In this document: positions 44,215 to 55,655 of the stretch, in pieces
How the letters are laid out: each line of letters starts with the position of its first letter
Position numbering within the stretch: the first letter of the stretch is position 1
Assembly: GCF_026151205.1 (NCBI RefSeq)
Contig: NC_087084.1
Coordinates: 9,761,453-9,825,452 of the forward strand
Length of the DNA stretch: 64,000 nucleotides
Direction: 5' to 3'
Source: Bolinopsis microptera
Taxonomy: Eukaryota > Ctenophora > Tentaculata > Lobata > Bolinopsidae
Made by a program: the position numbers and the translations under genes
Notes under the pieces: model-generated
Told to the model about the DNA's origin: nothing
What the model saw: the letters and a program-made list of their open reading frames with translations, nothing else
Databases searched by the model: none

Positions 44215-45300
44215 TAAGTGACATACCTATAAATATAAATCATTATATATTTAGATGAGTAAGTGGGGCGTTGTTTAAGAGTCGCATGACGTAATGCTGA
44301 TAGGTGAAAATTCTGTTTTTCCTCCACTAGCGAGCTCAACAAATGAAACAAGCAGTTAATCACACAAAAATATTTTCGATGGTCTACATCTTCATCAGTT
44401 CTGAAATTTATCAATTAAAATTAAATATAACGACAAGGAACTTATGTGGTAAAACTCTGACAGAAAAATATATTAAATACTACGATACGAATTATTATTA
44501 AATACTACGATACAAATCTCTCCAACTGTTTATGTTTTACGTATCTTATATTTATTAAAATATATTAAATATTTACTTACTTATTCTATCAGCGGGTTGT
44601 TCAACGATCTCAATGACAGTTAGGTCTTTTATTTTCGTTGATACGGGTTCGCCTAACTGGATCATGAGACTGGATCATGAGACCACTTAAAGTGGCTGAC
44701 AACAGTTCCCCGTAGCGTCTCTTTGCCCTTTGCTGCAATCTGCGAGCTCCATCTATCGTCTTCATCTACTCCTTCGTCGTTAAAGCTTTAAAGATCGTCG
44801 CCTTGACACTGACTACAGTACCAGGCATTAGGCATGCACCTCTTCTCACTCTTGGTGGTTCTACTTAGTCTAATCATTACTGCACAATTCGACAGTTATG
44901 TTTATAGTATATACAAAGCCTTCTTATCAATAATTGTCGAAGGTTGTATTAGTACATGGTACCCAGAACCGACGGTCACGAACTATTATGTTTTATTGAA
45001 ATAAACCCGATTGATATCAATATCAGGGACTGAAGATCAGAGGAGCATATTGCATAAGGGCCTCAATATTAATAAATTCAAGAGAAACTTGCTGGTTGCA
45101 TTAATAGTCAACTTCACAATATATCGAGTAAATCGAATAAATGTCCACCCTTCCAACCCACAACTTTGTAGAGTTTCCCAACTTCCAAATGAGGTATCTT
45201 TGAGTAGAGGAACAACTTGTTAGGAAACACAACAGTTAGGAAACACAACAGTGATGAACGAGGAGTCCCATTCTGGCTATGATAGTTTTAACTTGTAACC
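44215..45300. other. Non-coding, nothing firm
   Basis: AT-rich, with a small tandem duplication of GATCATGAGACTG near 44661. No supported gene. Confidence 0.5.
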
Positions 45301-45315
45301 CACTGAATACCGATA

Positions 45316-45708
45316 TTATTTTTCAGTGCACGCGATCAAGGTCATCACATCATTTGTTCGCTCTTTCCGTTCGTCGTTAGGAATTATGCTGCAGCCGCCG
45401 CACTCCATTCTCTGGCTCTCGATTTCTTCCAAAGCATTATTAAAACAAACGGGACAGTACTCCAAGCATGTTTTGGTTAGACTTGTAAGCTGCGGGAAGT
45501 CACCATTGTAATAATATTTTACCTCCACTTGATCCTCTAACTGGAACTGTTTTTCCTCTGCAGAATTAAATAGAAGATCCTTACTCCAAACGTTAAATTG
45601 GAGATATTTAGTCCAGAAAGGTAAGTTTACACTGATGATCAATTTAGTATAGCCTTTTCCTTCCAGCCCAAGCTTCTTTATTGTACCAAGATTCTTCAGC
45701 AAACTCAT
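45316..45708 (-). CDS. OB-fold/zinc-ribbon-like ORF, copy 1
   Basis: 130 aa: MSLLKNLGTIKKLGLEGKGY, beta-rich body (FNVWSKDLLF, EDQVEVKYYYNGDF), then CPVC 19 residues before CGGC, a CxxC...CxxC ribbon. This suggests a small nucleic-acid-binding OB-fold protein, but that is structural guesswork. The final codons before the stop (TEK) run into what may be an intron. A second copy lies at 46169-46363. Confidence 0.5.
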   Translation of the reverse strand: MSLLKNLGTIKKLGLEGKGYTKLIISVNLPFWTKYLQFNVWSKDLLFNSAEEKQFQLEDQVEVKYYYNGDFPQLTSLTKTCLEYCPVCFNNALEEIESQRMECGGCSIIPNDERKERTNDVMTLIACTEK

Positions 45709-45921
45709 TTTCCTTACTCCAAACGTTAAATTGGAGATATGATATTTGGGAGAATTAGGGTAACGAGAGTACTAATTAAAACGCTTGGGATAAAAGGTGT
45801 TAATTAGTAAATAGGTTAAATAACAACTACTCTATAATAGAAATTTGTAGAGGATGTTTTGAACTGAAATATTTAAAAAAAAACGTTAAAATTTGATCCT
45901 TTTGTATGGCAAACTACAAAC

Positions 45922-46071
45922 CTTTAGCTCATCGGGGACAATCGATGACCATATAAGATAGTCAGTCTCCTTGTTATCTTTCGTTTTTACAACGATTTTA
46001 ACTCTCCCCTTACACGAACTCCCAATGAAGGTTAGTACACCTTCTACAATCATTGCTGACGTTTCACGCAT
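45922..46071 (-). CDS. Exon-like frame between the two OB-like copies
   Basis: MRETSAMIVEGVLTFIGSSC KGRVKIVVKTKDNKETDYLI WSSIVPDELK, then a GTTTGT donor. Beta-rich and of similar flavour to the neighbouring ORFs, perhaps the next exon of copy 2. Unrecognised. Confidence 0.4.
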
Positions 46072-46168
46072 GAGTACGGCGTTTGAGAGTGAAACGTAGT
46101 CACTCTGGATTGACTTTGTCCACGTATCATTACATCATTTGTTCGCTCTTTCCGTTCGTCGTTAGGAA

Positions 46169-46363
46169 TTATGCTGCAGCCGCCATTCTCTGGCTCTCGA
46201 CTTCTTCCAAAGCATTAAAACAAACGGGACAGTACTCCAAGCATGTTTTGGTTAGACTTGTAAGCTCCGGGAAGTCACCTTTGTAATAATATTCTACCTC
46301 CACTTGATCCTCTAACTGGAACTGTTTTTCCTCTGCAGAATTAAATAGAAGATCCTTACTCAA
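46169..46363 (-). pseudogene. OB-fold/zinc-ribbon-like ORF, copy 2, truncated
   Basis: SKDLLFNSAEEKQFQLEDQV EVEYYYKGDFPELTS...CPVCFNALEE matches copy 1. It then loses the CGGC half through a small deletion (ends QRMAAAA). The N-terminal 40 residues are missing. The flanks also match (45715-45840 to 46373-46500), so the duplication period is about 660 bp. Confidence 0.7.
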
Positions 46364-46865
46364 ACGTTAAATTGGAGATATGATATTCGGGAGAATTAGG
46401 GTAACGAGAGTACTACTTAAAACGCTTGGGATAAAAGGTGTTAATAAGTAAATAAGTTAAATAACAACTACTCTATAGAAATTTGTAGAGGATGTTTAAA
46501 GTGTTATGAGAGAGATGACACGGAGTAACGGCAGGGGTAAAGGTCATAGGTATCAAATATTAAACATCCTGAAAGAACATTTGTATTAGCATTATAAATC
46601 TCACAACAAGCTAGCTTTGGACTTAGATGAAAAGAAGGTTTCTTTAAAATAATAGGGATAAATACAGAGCCGTTTTGTTCACAAAAAGATATAAAAGTCG
46701 TGTCAACCCCTTGATAAATTTCTACGAATATTTGGAAACAAGAGCAACAGTGCTAATTCTAAGTTCTGTACGTGACGTCGACTAAGTGCTCATTAAACAT
46801 GACTTTTTAGTTTAAAAAATATCCGATATTGAATGTAAACAATAAAACTAACAGTTGAGATATAT

Positions 46866-47031
46866 ATGCTTAATTAGCTTAATTAGCTTAATTAGCTTAA
46901 TTAGCTTAATTAGCTTAATTAGCTTAATTAGCTTAATTAGCTTAATTAGCTTAATTAGCTTAATTAGCTTAATTAGCTTAATTAGCTTAATTAGCTTAAT
47001 TAGCTTAATTAGCTTAATTAGCTTAATTAAA
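46866..47031 (+). repeat. (TTAATTAGC)n microsatellite
   Basis: About 18 perfect copies of a 9-mer; near-palindromic TTAATTAA-like unit. Open in several frames only because the unit lacks stops. Confidence 0.97.
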
Positions 47032-47073
47032 AACAGATTATACAATGTACAATAATCTTCTGTCTACTCCGGT

Positions 47074-47223
47074 CTACTCTTTAGCTGTACGAACTTTTGA
47101 TCCACATGTATAGCATGTCTTCTTCTTGGCTAAATTGTTGCAGCCACAGCTACAGTGCCAATCGCCTTTTTTTGCTGAGGTGTAGCTTTCGTGAACTTGA
47201 AGAGCGTACCCTTGGTTGAAGTG
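47074..47223 (-). CDS. Exon with a RanBP2-type zinc-finger-like motif
   Basis: HFNQGYALQVHESYTSAKKG DWHCSCGCNNLAKKKTCYTC GSKV, then stop. The W-x-C-x-C/C..N......C-x2-C layout resembles RanBP2 fingers, although the first Cys pair is CSCGC. Upstream exon not found. A competing frame (STKGTLFKFTKATPQQKKAI) overlaps it. Confidence 0.4.
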   Translation of the reverse strand, partial: HFNQGYALQVHESYTSAKKGDWHCSCGCNNLAKKKTCYTCGSKVRTAKE

Positions 47224-47339
47224 GGTCCTCTCTTCTTACATATTCCTTCATTCAGTGTCAGGCTGATAGTCTTAATTAGGTTATTGATCTCAAGATCCGA
47301 GATGCTCCCTAATGAACACTAAAACATAATTAAGTTAAC

Positions 47340-47560
47340 TTTCTCCTTCCTACTTCCCCTTCCTTCTTTCTCCTTCCTGCTAACCCGAACATGTTTGCGT
47401 GTTGATTTAGCTTGTGCTCTAGCGGCCGTGCTGATTTTAAAAATCCATTAAGATATCTTGATTGTCGTAAATCTTTCAGTAAAACTTGTTTATTATAATA
47501 TGCTTCGCAATAAATGAAATTCGTCAAAGACACGTTTCCAATCATCAATTAATTCGTTTG
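47340..47560. repeat. Dispersed repeat, left copy
   Basis: TTCTCCTTCC runs, then GCGTGTTGATTTAGCTTGTG CTCTAGCGGCCGTG. It recurs at 48830-49010. Confidence 0.75.
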
Positions 47561-47623
47561 AATTGTAGGTGATCATAAGCATGTTTGACTATTCATTACG
47601 TCGTTTCTGCTGAGGTTTTTAAG

Positions 47624-47778
47624 CTATTCCCGCTCACTTAAAATTTTCTGGCTGCTGTTGATTTTAACTTGTGGAGTCAACAAGGTGTGTCTGACATAGT
47701 TGCCAGAACCAACCCCTTGGCAGCCTTGACTCTTCAACAATCTGTTGATATGGTTGTTGGTGATGTTTTCAGGAACAT
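47624..47778 (-). CDS. Terminal exon, version 1
   Basis: After acceptor GTCAACAG: VPENITNNHINRLLKSQGCQ GVGSGNYVRHTLLTPQVKIN and a stop. Upstream exon ending ...RRDYFKYVRV with GTAAGA donor (near 47833) joins in phase. The intron is nearly identical to that before the exon at 49791-50068, yet the exons differ. Unrecognised. Confidence 0.45.
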
Positions 47779-48250
47779 CTGTTGACAAACTTTTTGATTA
47801 TTCAGTTTGTAGTGTATAGTGTTCTTACTTACGCGTACGTATTTGAAATAATCTCTCCTTACTGGATATTTTCCTTTTGTTTGTTAGTAGGTTGTGTGTT
47901 AAAGCTGCAACTCTCGCTTATACCATTTGGTATTTATAAAACTTTGTTTAACTGGTAAGGAATTTGTTAACAAAGAAACTCAATATACTATTTTAAGCTT
48001 TTTAAGCAATACTCGCTCACTTAAACGTTTCTGGCTGCTGAGGTTTAGAGCATATTAGCCAGTTGAATATCTTCAGACCGATATTTCATTGTTGATTTAG
48101 TGAACAACCGTGTGTTCCACTGACTGGGTATGACGGGGGATGTCTACAACTCAGTGGAGAGTTTATTACAATTTCTAACTCCACAGAGCTTAGCTAGTGG
48201 ATTAACCTTTAACGACGATTACAATAACTATAAAAAGATAATAAGATAAT
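47779..48250. repeat. Duplicated intron and upstream sequence, copy 1
   Basis: ACAAACTTTTTGATTATTCA through TTTAACGACGATTACAATAA matches 50069-50520 at roughly 95%. Confidence 0.85.
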
Positions 48251-49790
48251 AAAATAATTATAAAGATTAGTACATCGTTTATTGTTTTCTAATGTCCTAC
48301 ACACCCAATTTTAAAATCGATATGTAAACTTTGACTACTAAATCTAGATTTGTAAGAATAACTAATAACTTACTTTGTGGGGAACTACTAATTACTCAAA
48401 CTTTAGTAGGGGTTCTGGTAGAATCTCCCGAATTGAAACAATGATTAATTGAGCTTAAGGTGGTGTTGCGTGGTAACAAAGCAATGTTAAAACAACCCTA
48501 AAGTAGCACTGAGTGGAGTTGGGTTAGAAACATATAAGAGATACGATGATTTAACTTGTAGAAGCTTTCAATAAACATGTGTTAATCGTCGTCAGCTGAA
48601 CCCTAAAGTAGAAGGTAGGCTAAAATAAATCAGTTTTATATGTTAAAATAACTGGTCATGGTGGGGGACCTCGGTGCAAATATGATGCCCGAAATAAGAG
48701 CATCATTCTCGTCCGCTGCTCTTAACCTCTGCACAATGGTTCCCCCTAACGCAAGGATCTGGTCACTCGGACCAGGGGCTGGGACACATATAATAGCTAT
48801 AATAATTTTGTAGGTTAACACAGAACTTTCTCCTTCCTTCTTACTCCTTCCTATTTTCTCCTTCCTACTTTCTCCTTCCTTCTAACCTGAACATACATGT
48901 TTGCGTGTTGATTTATCTTGTGCTCTAGCGGCCGTGTTGATTTCACAAATCCATTAAGATAATATCTTGATTGTCGTAAATCTTTCAGTAAAACTGGTTT
49001 ATTAACAATTACTAACTAATTAGCTGGACGATCTCCACATTGTAGGTCTCTTCTTTCTGGTCCTCGATGTAAACAACAGTATACGTCAATCCTACCTTTA
49101 CGGGCTCACCAGTTAACCGTTTCTGACGCCCAAATTAAGATTATGTTTTCAAAAATTATATACAAAAAGTTAAAAACAAACTTATAGAATTAGTTTATAA
49201 AAGTACCTTGGTCGATAATAAATAATTCAATGGCAATCTCAAAGCAACAACGCCACCAATTGCTCTTTAGAATGCTCTATATCCTTCATAGAAGACCACA
49301 TTTTAATACTGCAGCATGTTGCAAAGATAGCAAATTAATGCTTTTGAATCTGTTATTCACTAACACCTTTATTACGCATTCAGAAAAGTTATGAATATAG
49401 TTCAGGATAAATCACCTCTCACACGATCAATCAGTCCCCAATACAGAAAAGCATACCCTACAGTTCAATAGTGGAAACTTCCTACTAGCACAGTCGGTAA
49501 TAAACAACAAAGTCAGTAAAATCTTTCCAGTGCACCCTTGCGAGTTTTTCCTTTGGAATTCTTTACCAAGTTGTTCACAGTTGTACACTTGTCACTGATG
49601 CTACCGAGACTGGGTCTCTTGCTGCTCCTTCATAATAAATCTTAAAATTTTAAGATTTTTATTTTCATACTTTTATTCGGCTTTTGTTTTATATATGAAC
49701 TTATTTATGAATTGATGTATAGCCAAAACGAGTCCGTTAGTGTTCTCCTTGGTAATTTCAAGTTTAATTCCAGTTTAATTTAATTCCAGT
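48250..49790. other. Non-coding with the right copy of a dispersed repeat
   Basis: 48830-49010 repeats 47340-47560. No supported gene. Confidence 0.5.
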
Positions 49791-50068
49791 TTAATACGCC
49801 CGTGTGTCAAATTTGAACTTGCATAACGCAACATTACCGTGAGGATCTAGTCGTCTGTCCAGATATGGAACGCCAACTTGGTTCATAGTGTCTGCAACTT
49901 TCTGAACAAACTGGCAGTTGTTACCAATAGGTGGTCCATTTCTCTTGACGAACATCTCCTTCTGTAGTCTAAGATCGTCGTTGTGGGGTCTAGCATTAGT
50001 GTACCGGTTGCTATGGTACATCTCCATCTCTGAACCGAGTGTCTCACACAAAGCTTCAAACACTACAT
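49791..50068 (-). CDS. Terminal exon, version 2
   Basis: VVFEALCETLGSEMEMYHSN RYTNARPHNDDLRLQKEMFV ... VGVPYLDRRLDPHGNVALCK, 91 codons then stop. Acceptor GTCAACAG. The upstream mini-exon KYPLRRDYFKYV (about 50125-50163, GTAAGA donor) joins in phase. Composition is that of a real protein; family unknown. Confidence 0.5.
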
Positions 50069-50520
50069 CTGTTGACAAACTTTTTGATTATTCAGTTTGT
50101 AGTGTATAGTGTTCTTACTTACGTATTTAAAATAATCTCTCCTTAATGGATATTTTCCTTTTGTTTGTTAGTAGGTTGTGTGTTAAAGCTGCAACTCTCG
50201 CTTATACCATTTGGTATTTATAAAACTTTGTTTAACTGGTAAGGAATTTGCTAACAAAGAAACTCAATACACTATTTTAAGCTTTTTAAGCGATACTCGC
50301 TCACTTAAACGTTTCTGGCTGCTGAAGTTTAGAGCCTTTGAGCCAGTTGAGTATCTTCAGACCTATATTTCATGGTTGATTTAGTGACCAACCGAACCGT
50401 GTGTTCCACTGAGCTTAGTTGGTGGCTTAACCACTGAGCTTAGTTGGTGGCTTAACCTTTAACGAGATTACAATATAAACTATAAAAAGATAGTAAGATA
50501 ATAAAATAATTATATAGATT
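50069..50520. repeat. Duplicated intron and upstream sequence, copy 2
   Basis: Pairs with 47779-48250. A short internal tandem repeat (ACTGAGCTTAGTTGGTGGCT twice) is new in this copy. Confidence 0.85.
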
Positions 50521-51690
50521 ACTACGTCGTTTATTGATTCAGATACTGCAATCGGGGGTTCGTATTGTAGTAGTTTAAGTAGATATTAGATATCCAGTTG
50601 CTGTATCTAAGTCGGACACAAATTGATTCGCTGTTTTCATTTCATTCACAGCCTTATAAAGACTTCGAGCATTTTGTTGTGGACGCTCAATTTTCTCAGG
50701 TGAACTTGGTCACTGGATCACTTGTTCTTTGCTTTACTCCTTAAAAAGTTTTCAGGATGGTTGCGGTGTCCAACTTTCAAGGAGTACATTTCATTGGCTT
50801 TGAAATTTCCACATTTGTTAGACGCTTGTACGAACTTTCCGCAATTTCTCACTTCTACATTTCTGCATCTTGCCAAGTAGAACTGCCAGCCGGAATGCGG
50901 TCAGCAGTACATCTTTCACCTTTTCTCGATTCCTCTCTGCTTTTTAAGTAGTAAAACTGTAAAACAGTTACAATCCTCCGATTGTTTCCTCTCTTTCCGA
51001 TTATTATTCTTTTAAAATTAATGAATCATAACAATTTAATAATGCACGTTAAATCAACCCTTAGCAACCCGCAAAACCACTAAAATTTAATTACATTGAG
51101 GCCATCTCCAGATTGAGCCCTGGTCTGAGTATACCTTCTGTATACAGAACACATTTATGTTTTGTTTGTAGGGTATTAACTCCATCTATATCTAAGCTTA
51201 GGAATAGAAAACTCAGCTAATGAAGATGACAGATTGAAAATACAGTTGTGCACTGCACCACGTGACAGGTCCAGCGATGCCGTATTTTAGTATAGTAGCA
51301 AAGAGTAACCAAAAGGAAAGAAAGAAAGAACTGGAAACTCTGTTTTTTCATTGATGTTGCTGTAAGCGGCCCTGTTTGCGATGCTTCTCAGTCTACTACC
51401 TGAATCCATAGTTGTTAAGTTCGTCGAAGAAATGCGAAAAGTTCGTCCAGTTCGGCACCTTTTAAAAATTCGTGAAAATTCGTGAAAATTCGTTGCGTAA
51501 ATTTTCTTGGCATATGTTTTGATTTTATAATGAATGGCTAAGGTGCGATCACTATTACACTTGTAAACAAATGATACAGTTAGATAGTTATACATACTTG
51601 TATTGAAAAAAAAACTAGATCAACAACAGATCATAACTAGTACTTCAATATAAACAGAGCTGGTTCACAGATTACAATTAAGCATCAATT
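50521..51690. other. Non-coding, nothing firm
   Basis: Contains AAAATTCGTGAAAATTCGT duplication near 51465 and a TTCGTCCAGTTCGGC repeat shared with 52090, both at the edges of the hAT fragment. Confidence 0.5.
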
Positions 51691-51701
51691 ATAGCAACAG
51701 C

Positions 51702-51998
51702 TCACAACTTATCATTGTTATCTAAATAATCTATAGCATATGTGATCTTAGTGATCTTAGTGCCAGCACTAGTGCTCTCTGTCCAGATTGCTGATTCGAT
51801 AGCTATGTCGTTCAGAAGCTTTAAGTTGGAGTGAACGTAAACCAGCTTTCTGGCCTTTTCTGTTCTTAGTTTATTTCTCCTTTTCGAGTACACATATTCA
51901 AACTGGCTCCAATTTGTTTCGCAGGCACTGGCGCTCGTGACCTGGCTGAACAAGATAATAGCCAAATTCTGAATTACTGGGGTCTCAGAACCGTACAA
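51702..51998 (-). pseudogene. hAT transposase C-terminal dimerisation region
   Basis: VIQNLAIILFSQVTSASACE TNWSQFEYVYSKRRNKLRTE KARKLVYVHSNLKLL: the hAT dimerisation signature (SSSACERNWS-like, then KRRNRL and YVHYNLRL). The rest of the transposase is absent nearby; the fragment at 43.8 kb could be from the same family. Confidence 0.88.
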
Positions 51999-52734
51999 TT
52001 GCCAATATTTAACAGGCTGATTATGAAACCTCTGGCCTACTAAAGTTTAAAGTTCGGTTAAAGTTCGTCTATTTCGTTAAAAAATTCGTCCAGTTCGGCG
52101 CCTTTTTAAAGTTCGTCCAGGACGTCCGTAACAACTATGCCTGAATCGAAATTCAACGACCAAAATCTGCTAATAAATATATATATATATAATAAGTTCT
52201 AACAAATATAACGGTAAATGAACAGCATCTTACTTTGTTTTTGTAAATGACGTGACTGTTATTATAAGATACCGTCGTTCCGCATTTGTCTAAATCTTTA
52301 ATGCTCCTCTTCGTAATTAACGATATTAACGATAACATAATCGTCAATAAGGCTCCACATTCCACAAACCTATAGGTTAAAAGTTAGAAATTCTAATATG
52401 ATAAATAAAATTTGTATGCAGCTATAGACGCTAGTTAAAGTAACAAGTTTTAAAAATATGAACTTTACGGGTTTTAGAGAGATTCTGTCCATAAACAATT
52501 TAAAAATATGAGCTACGAGCTCTTTCGGTAAGAGTTCTAGTGACATAATACACTTCTGATACTGGAGCTTCTCTGTATACTAAGATGAGCTAGTCCAGTT
52601 TTAGGTAAGAGATTAAGAGCTTTTGGGTCGCCCTAATGAGATCTGGTGCATGCATATTGTTCAGTTTGAGGGAATATGCACGAACCAGGCCAGAGAGGAG
52701 TAGCAGTCTTCCATATTCCTCCTCTACACTGATT

Positions 52735-53320
52735 TCATTTAACCTCCGGTTTGCCCTCATTATTGATGAACCGGTAACGATTGCGGTTACAGAGCATACA
52801 ATAAACATGGATTGGATCCATCGACTTACAGTTTGATTTTTTTGTCAGACTGTATGGTATTGTTATAATCTGGGTACAATCCCCGCTGAATCTAGTTAGC
52901 TCATCCAGTGCAAACTGTACTCGTTCCTCGTACCTGCATGTAATATGTTCTAGACGTCCACGTACCAGGCATTGTTATTTTCAAAGTATTGTACATTGGA
53001 ATAAATATATATAAATATCAAATCATGTTTTAAGAATGTATCCAGAATATATTTAGAGCACAATTGATTTTTCAAGATAAAGTAATATGATCATAAATTA
53101 TACAAGGCTGCTTTTGCATTTAACTAAATGAAAGAAACATACCTGAATACTATTATCTGCCGTTGCCTGCCAGCCTTGTCTTTATCCATAGAGATGGAAA
53201 ACCTGGTAGGGAACCCCCAGCTCGACATACCAGTCATGACAGCTAACTGCCGCTGCCTCAGTACATAGGCAGCGACGTCCGTGATGTTTGTGGCTGAATC
53301 ACTTGAGTGACCTTTGCTGC
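52735..53320 (-). CDS. Two-exon gene fragment, unrecognised
   Basis: Exon 53143-53320 (SKGHSSDSATNITDVAAYVL RQRQLAVMTGMSSWGFPTRF ... RQRQIIVF) joins exon 52735-52933 in phase through CAATCAG/GTATGT and ATGCAG borders (split Arg codon). The second exon gives YEERVQFALDELTRFSGDCT Q..., then VYCMLCNRNRYRF with a CxxC, then a stop. An upstream frame at about 53404-53656 (MQPILWDPSSYRSVLNETNL, IGTQTETAVQRTIQTQTL) may be an earlier exon, but its donor phase does not fit. Function unknown. Confidence 0.5.
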
Positions 53321-53710
53321 CTGATTGAAAATGGTTTAACACTTTTATTACAGATATGATATTCAATTTGTTAGAATGAACACGCTGTTATCTTAAAATG
53401 ATGTTCGAAAACTAACGTATCTATTGGGATCGTTATGCAAGTTGTTGAACTTGAGGGTCTGAGTTTGTATCGTCCTTTGAACTGCTGTTTCTGTCTGAGT
53501 ACCAATTTCCTTCTGCACCACAGCTACAGTACGAATCTTCTTTCTCGAACCGATCTTTTCTTTTAACCTCTTAACCTCAAATAGATTCGTCTCGTTTAGT
53601 ACTGATCTGTAACTTGAGGGATCCCACAGAATGGGTTGCATCTCCACAGCTTTGGAGACTTGTTCTACTCTTAGTTTATCCAGTTACTCCATACTGAACA
53701 GTGAACACAT

Positions 53711-53789
53711 TTATGTTTTCTTTGTCTGGGTACAATCCCCACTGAATCTAGTTAGCTCATCCAGTGCAAACTGTACTCGTTCCTCGTAC
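53711..53789 (-). pseudogene. Extra copy of the YEERVQFALDELTRFSGDCTQ exon
   Basis: Near identical to 52863-52933, including the TGCAG acceptor, but then diverges to TKKT and a stop. It lies upstream of the exons it should follow, so it is a displaced duplicate. Confidence 0.7.
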
Positions 53790-53853
53790 CTGCATGTAAG
53801 TTCTAGACTCTACTTACTTTGTATAACGTAATACTTAATTATAAGTTACATAC

Positions 53854-53961
53854 GTTACTAATGATATTAATATTTGCAAGGGATGTATATGGGTACGCGT
53901 CATCTTCATACACGTATAGTAGCTGCTGATAACAGTGAGGGCATTCCCAGTTCCACACCAT
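53854..53961 (-). CDS. Block A exon: CPHCY motif
   Basis: TTTCAG acceptor, MVWNWECPHCYQQLLYVYED DAYPYTSLANI, donor GTATGTAAC. Copies at 60768-60860 (CPYCY, ends CIPCKY stop) and 63310-63400 (a small deletion frameshifts it after CPY). WECPxCY suggests one half of a zinc site; family unknown. Confidence 0.45.
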
Positions 53962-54042
53962 CTGAAATGGAATTTTGCAATAGTCCGATAAGGAGATGAC
54001 TAATAAATGATGAAAATAAATTGTGCATTGTAGTACCTTAAC

Positions 54043-54113
54043 GTAAGCAGGAATGCCCAAGCAGACTCTTCTGATGCTAACGCTGGCACAATCTTTTTGA
54101 GGAAATACGACAT
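54043..54113 (-). CDS. Block B exon: MSYFLKKIVPALASEESAW
   Basis: Copies at 60933-61020 and 63473-63550 end FLLTLG before a GTAAGATA donor; the first copy lost that donor. The near invariance of SYFLK.IVPALA.EESA across copies suggests either recent duplication or constraint. Confidence 0.45.
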
Positions 54114-54509
54114 ATTGCGAACTAAGTGAATGGCAATATTAATATAAATCTGATAAATATAATAGGATTTTTTCATAAGGATTTGGTTCCATGATAACAG
54201 TATAATCAAATTATAATAACAATCATCAATATGCGAGACACAACGTAGTTCGCTGGTTCACAGTTCAACTCTTAATAATTTGCAACTTAGATTGTCCAAA
54301 TGCAGAGGATCATTTACTTTTAAATAAATCGAACACGTTATTTGTTAAAAACTCAATATTAATAAAAAAAACTTAATAAACTAGCAGCTTTTAAAAACTG
54401 AATAAACTAGCTTTTTAAAACTGGATATAAAACGTAATAAACTAATAACGTAATAAACGTTACTTCTGGAGTCTGTATTTAAACAAGACTTATATGATGC
54501 CCCCCTTAC

Positions 54510-54743
54510 CGTTCTCTCTTGGGAGCTTGGTACTACGACCACGCTCCTTACTCTGTCTTCTGCTGTTCTCCTCGCTCTAACTCTTCTAAACTCCCTCCTT
54601 ACTCTCCTATCCTCCTCCTCCAGAAACCCCTCACTTGTTCTCCACCAGCTCACCCTCTCTTAACTCCTCTCCAATCCTTCTACGCATCTAGCGCATCTTC
54701 TCCTCCTCTCCATACACTCTCCGCAACTTGTCTGCATCATTAG
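54510..54743 (-). pseudogene. Block C exon: Arg/Glu-rich helix, copy 1
   Basis: CTTTTTAG acceptor and AACG/GTAAGG donor. Copy 3 (61351-61537) is fully open in the frame MMQTSCGECMERRRRCVEGL ... REFRRVRAKLPREN. An overlapping frame there reads NDADKLRRMYGEEEKMRRRI GEEFREGELVENK. Copy 1 has a stop from an indel and 45 extra bases. Other copies: 58272-58400 (truncated) and 63886 to the window end. Confidence 0.4.
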
Positions 54744-55148
54744 CTAAAAAGGTGACGGATTAGTGTTGTTGTTTAAAACAAGCGACTTGAAATATTGTAC
54801 TCTGTATAAAACGATAGTTACAATTTATTGTGAAAAGGAAATTCCTTCGTTAGAATTAGAATGCAGAAAGATGGTTCACTGTTTCAAAACAAGTGTGAAG
54901 CAGGGTTTCTCTGTATAAAATTATTATAAAAACTTAAAACTAATTCAGCCTGCAACGAAAGTATTTGTTGTTCCTGTGCAACCAAATATTCGGACTACTA
55001 GCAATTGATGAGTGTTTAGGACAAAAGAAAGTTAGTGGACAACTTTTATACGAAATAAATCTAATTTCTCCTTTTATATTTTTGGGTCCATATTTTTTGC
55101 GACAAATTCAGGTAGAGTTCTAACATCATCTTACAATTAGTTACTCAC

Positions 55149-55288
55149 CATGGTTTTCCCCTTGCTCGTCTCCGGTTTGGAAACTGGTCCCTTTTTCTTT
55201 GAGGGGGTGATAGTTTCTGGACTTCAAACACTTTTAAAGTGGTGTACCCACTAGATGTTGCCGCTATGCCCTCCAACTGATCTCCATT
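55149..55288 (-). CDS. Block F exon: basic tail SPPQRKRDQFPNRRRARGKP
   Basis: 140-nt exon, ATTTCAG acceptor, GTGAGTAAC donor: NGDQLEGIAATSSGYTTLKV FEVQKL, then the basic stretch, which resembles a nuclear localisation signal. It joins the upstream block G exon (..EGEELFT) in phase 0. Copies at 59900-60039 and 61943-62082 are the same length with few changes. Confidence 0.55.
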
Positions 55289-55655
55289 CTGAAATAACAT
55301 TTTTATTTTTTTTATTCATGAGAAAACATGTTTTTCTCTCTCAGTAGGTTTTTCTAACTAAGATGAAGATTTGTTTATTCATTAAAGTTTCCTAGTTTAT
55401 TTCATTAAAGTTTCCCATCCTCGTCGCCATTGTTATGTTGTGACTTTGTGACCAAGATAAACACTGATCTGACTAAGAAACAGGTCCAAAACAAAAACCC
55501 AGGTTACATCCTGAATTATAAAGTATCATAGATTAATAATATCATAACATCATATCATAACAAATTACATGAATATATAACATATTCAAGGATTAATCAC
55601 TACTATAAAAATCATTTGTGAATCATATATTTAAAACAAACTAATATCCACTTAC

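Noticed and set aside
46848-47055. Open frames of LIK and LIS repeats on both strands
   Set aside because: Read-through of (TTAATTAGC)n; no flanking coding sequence.
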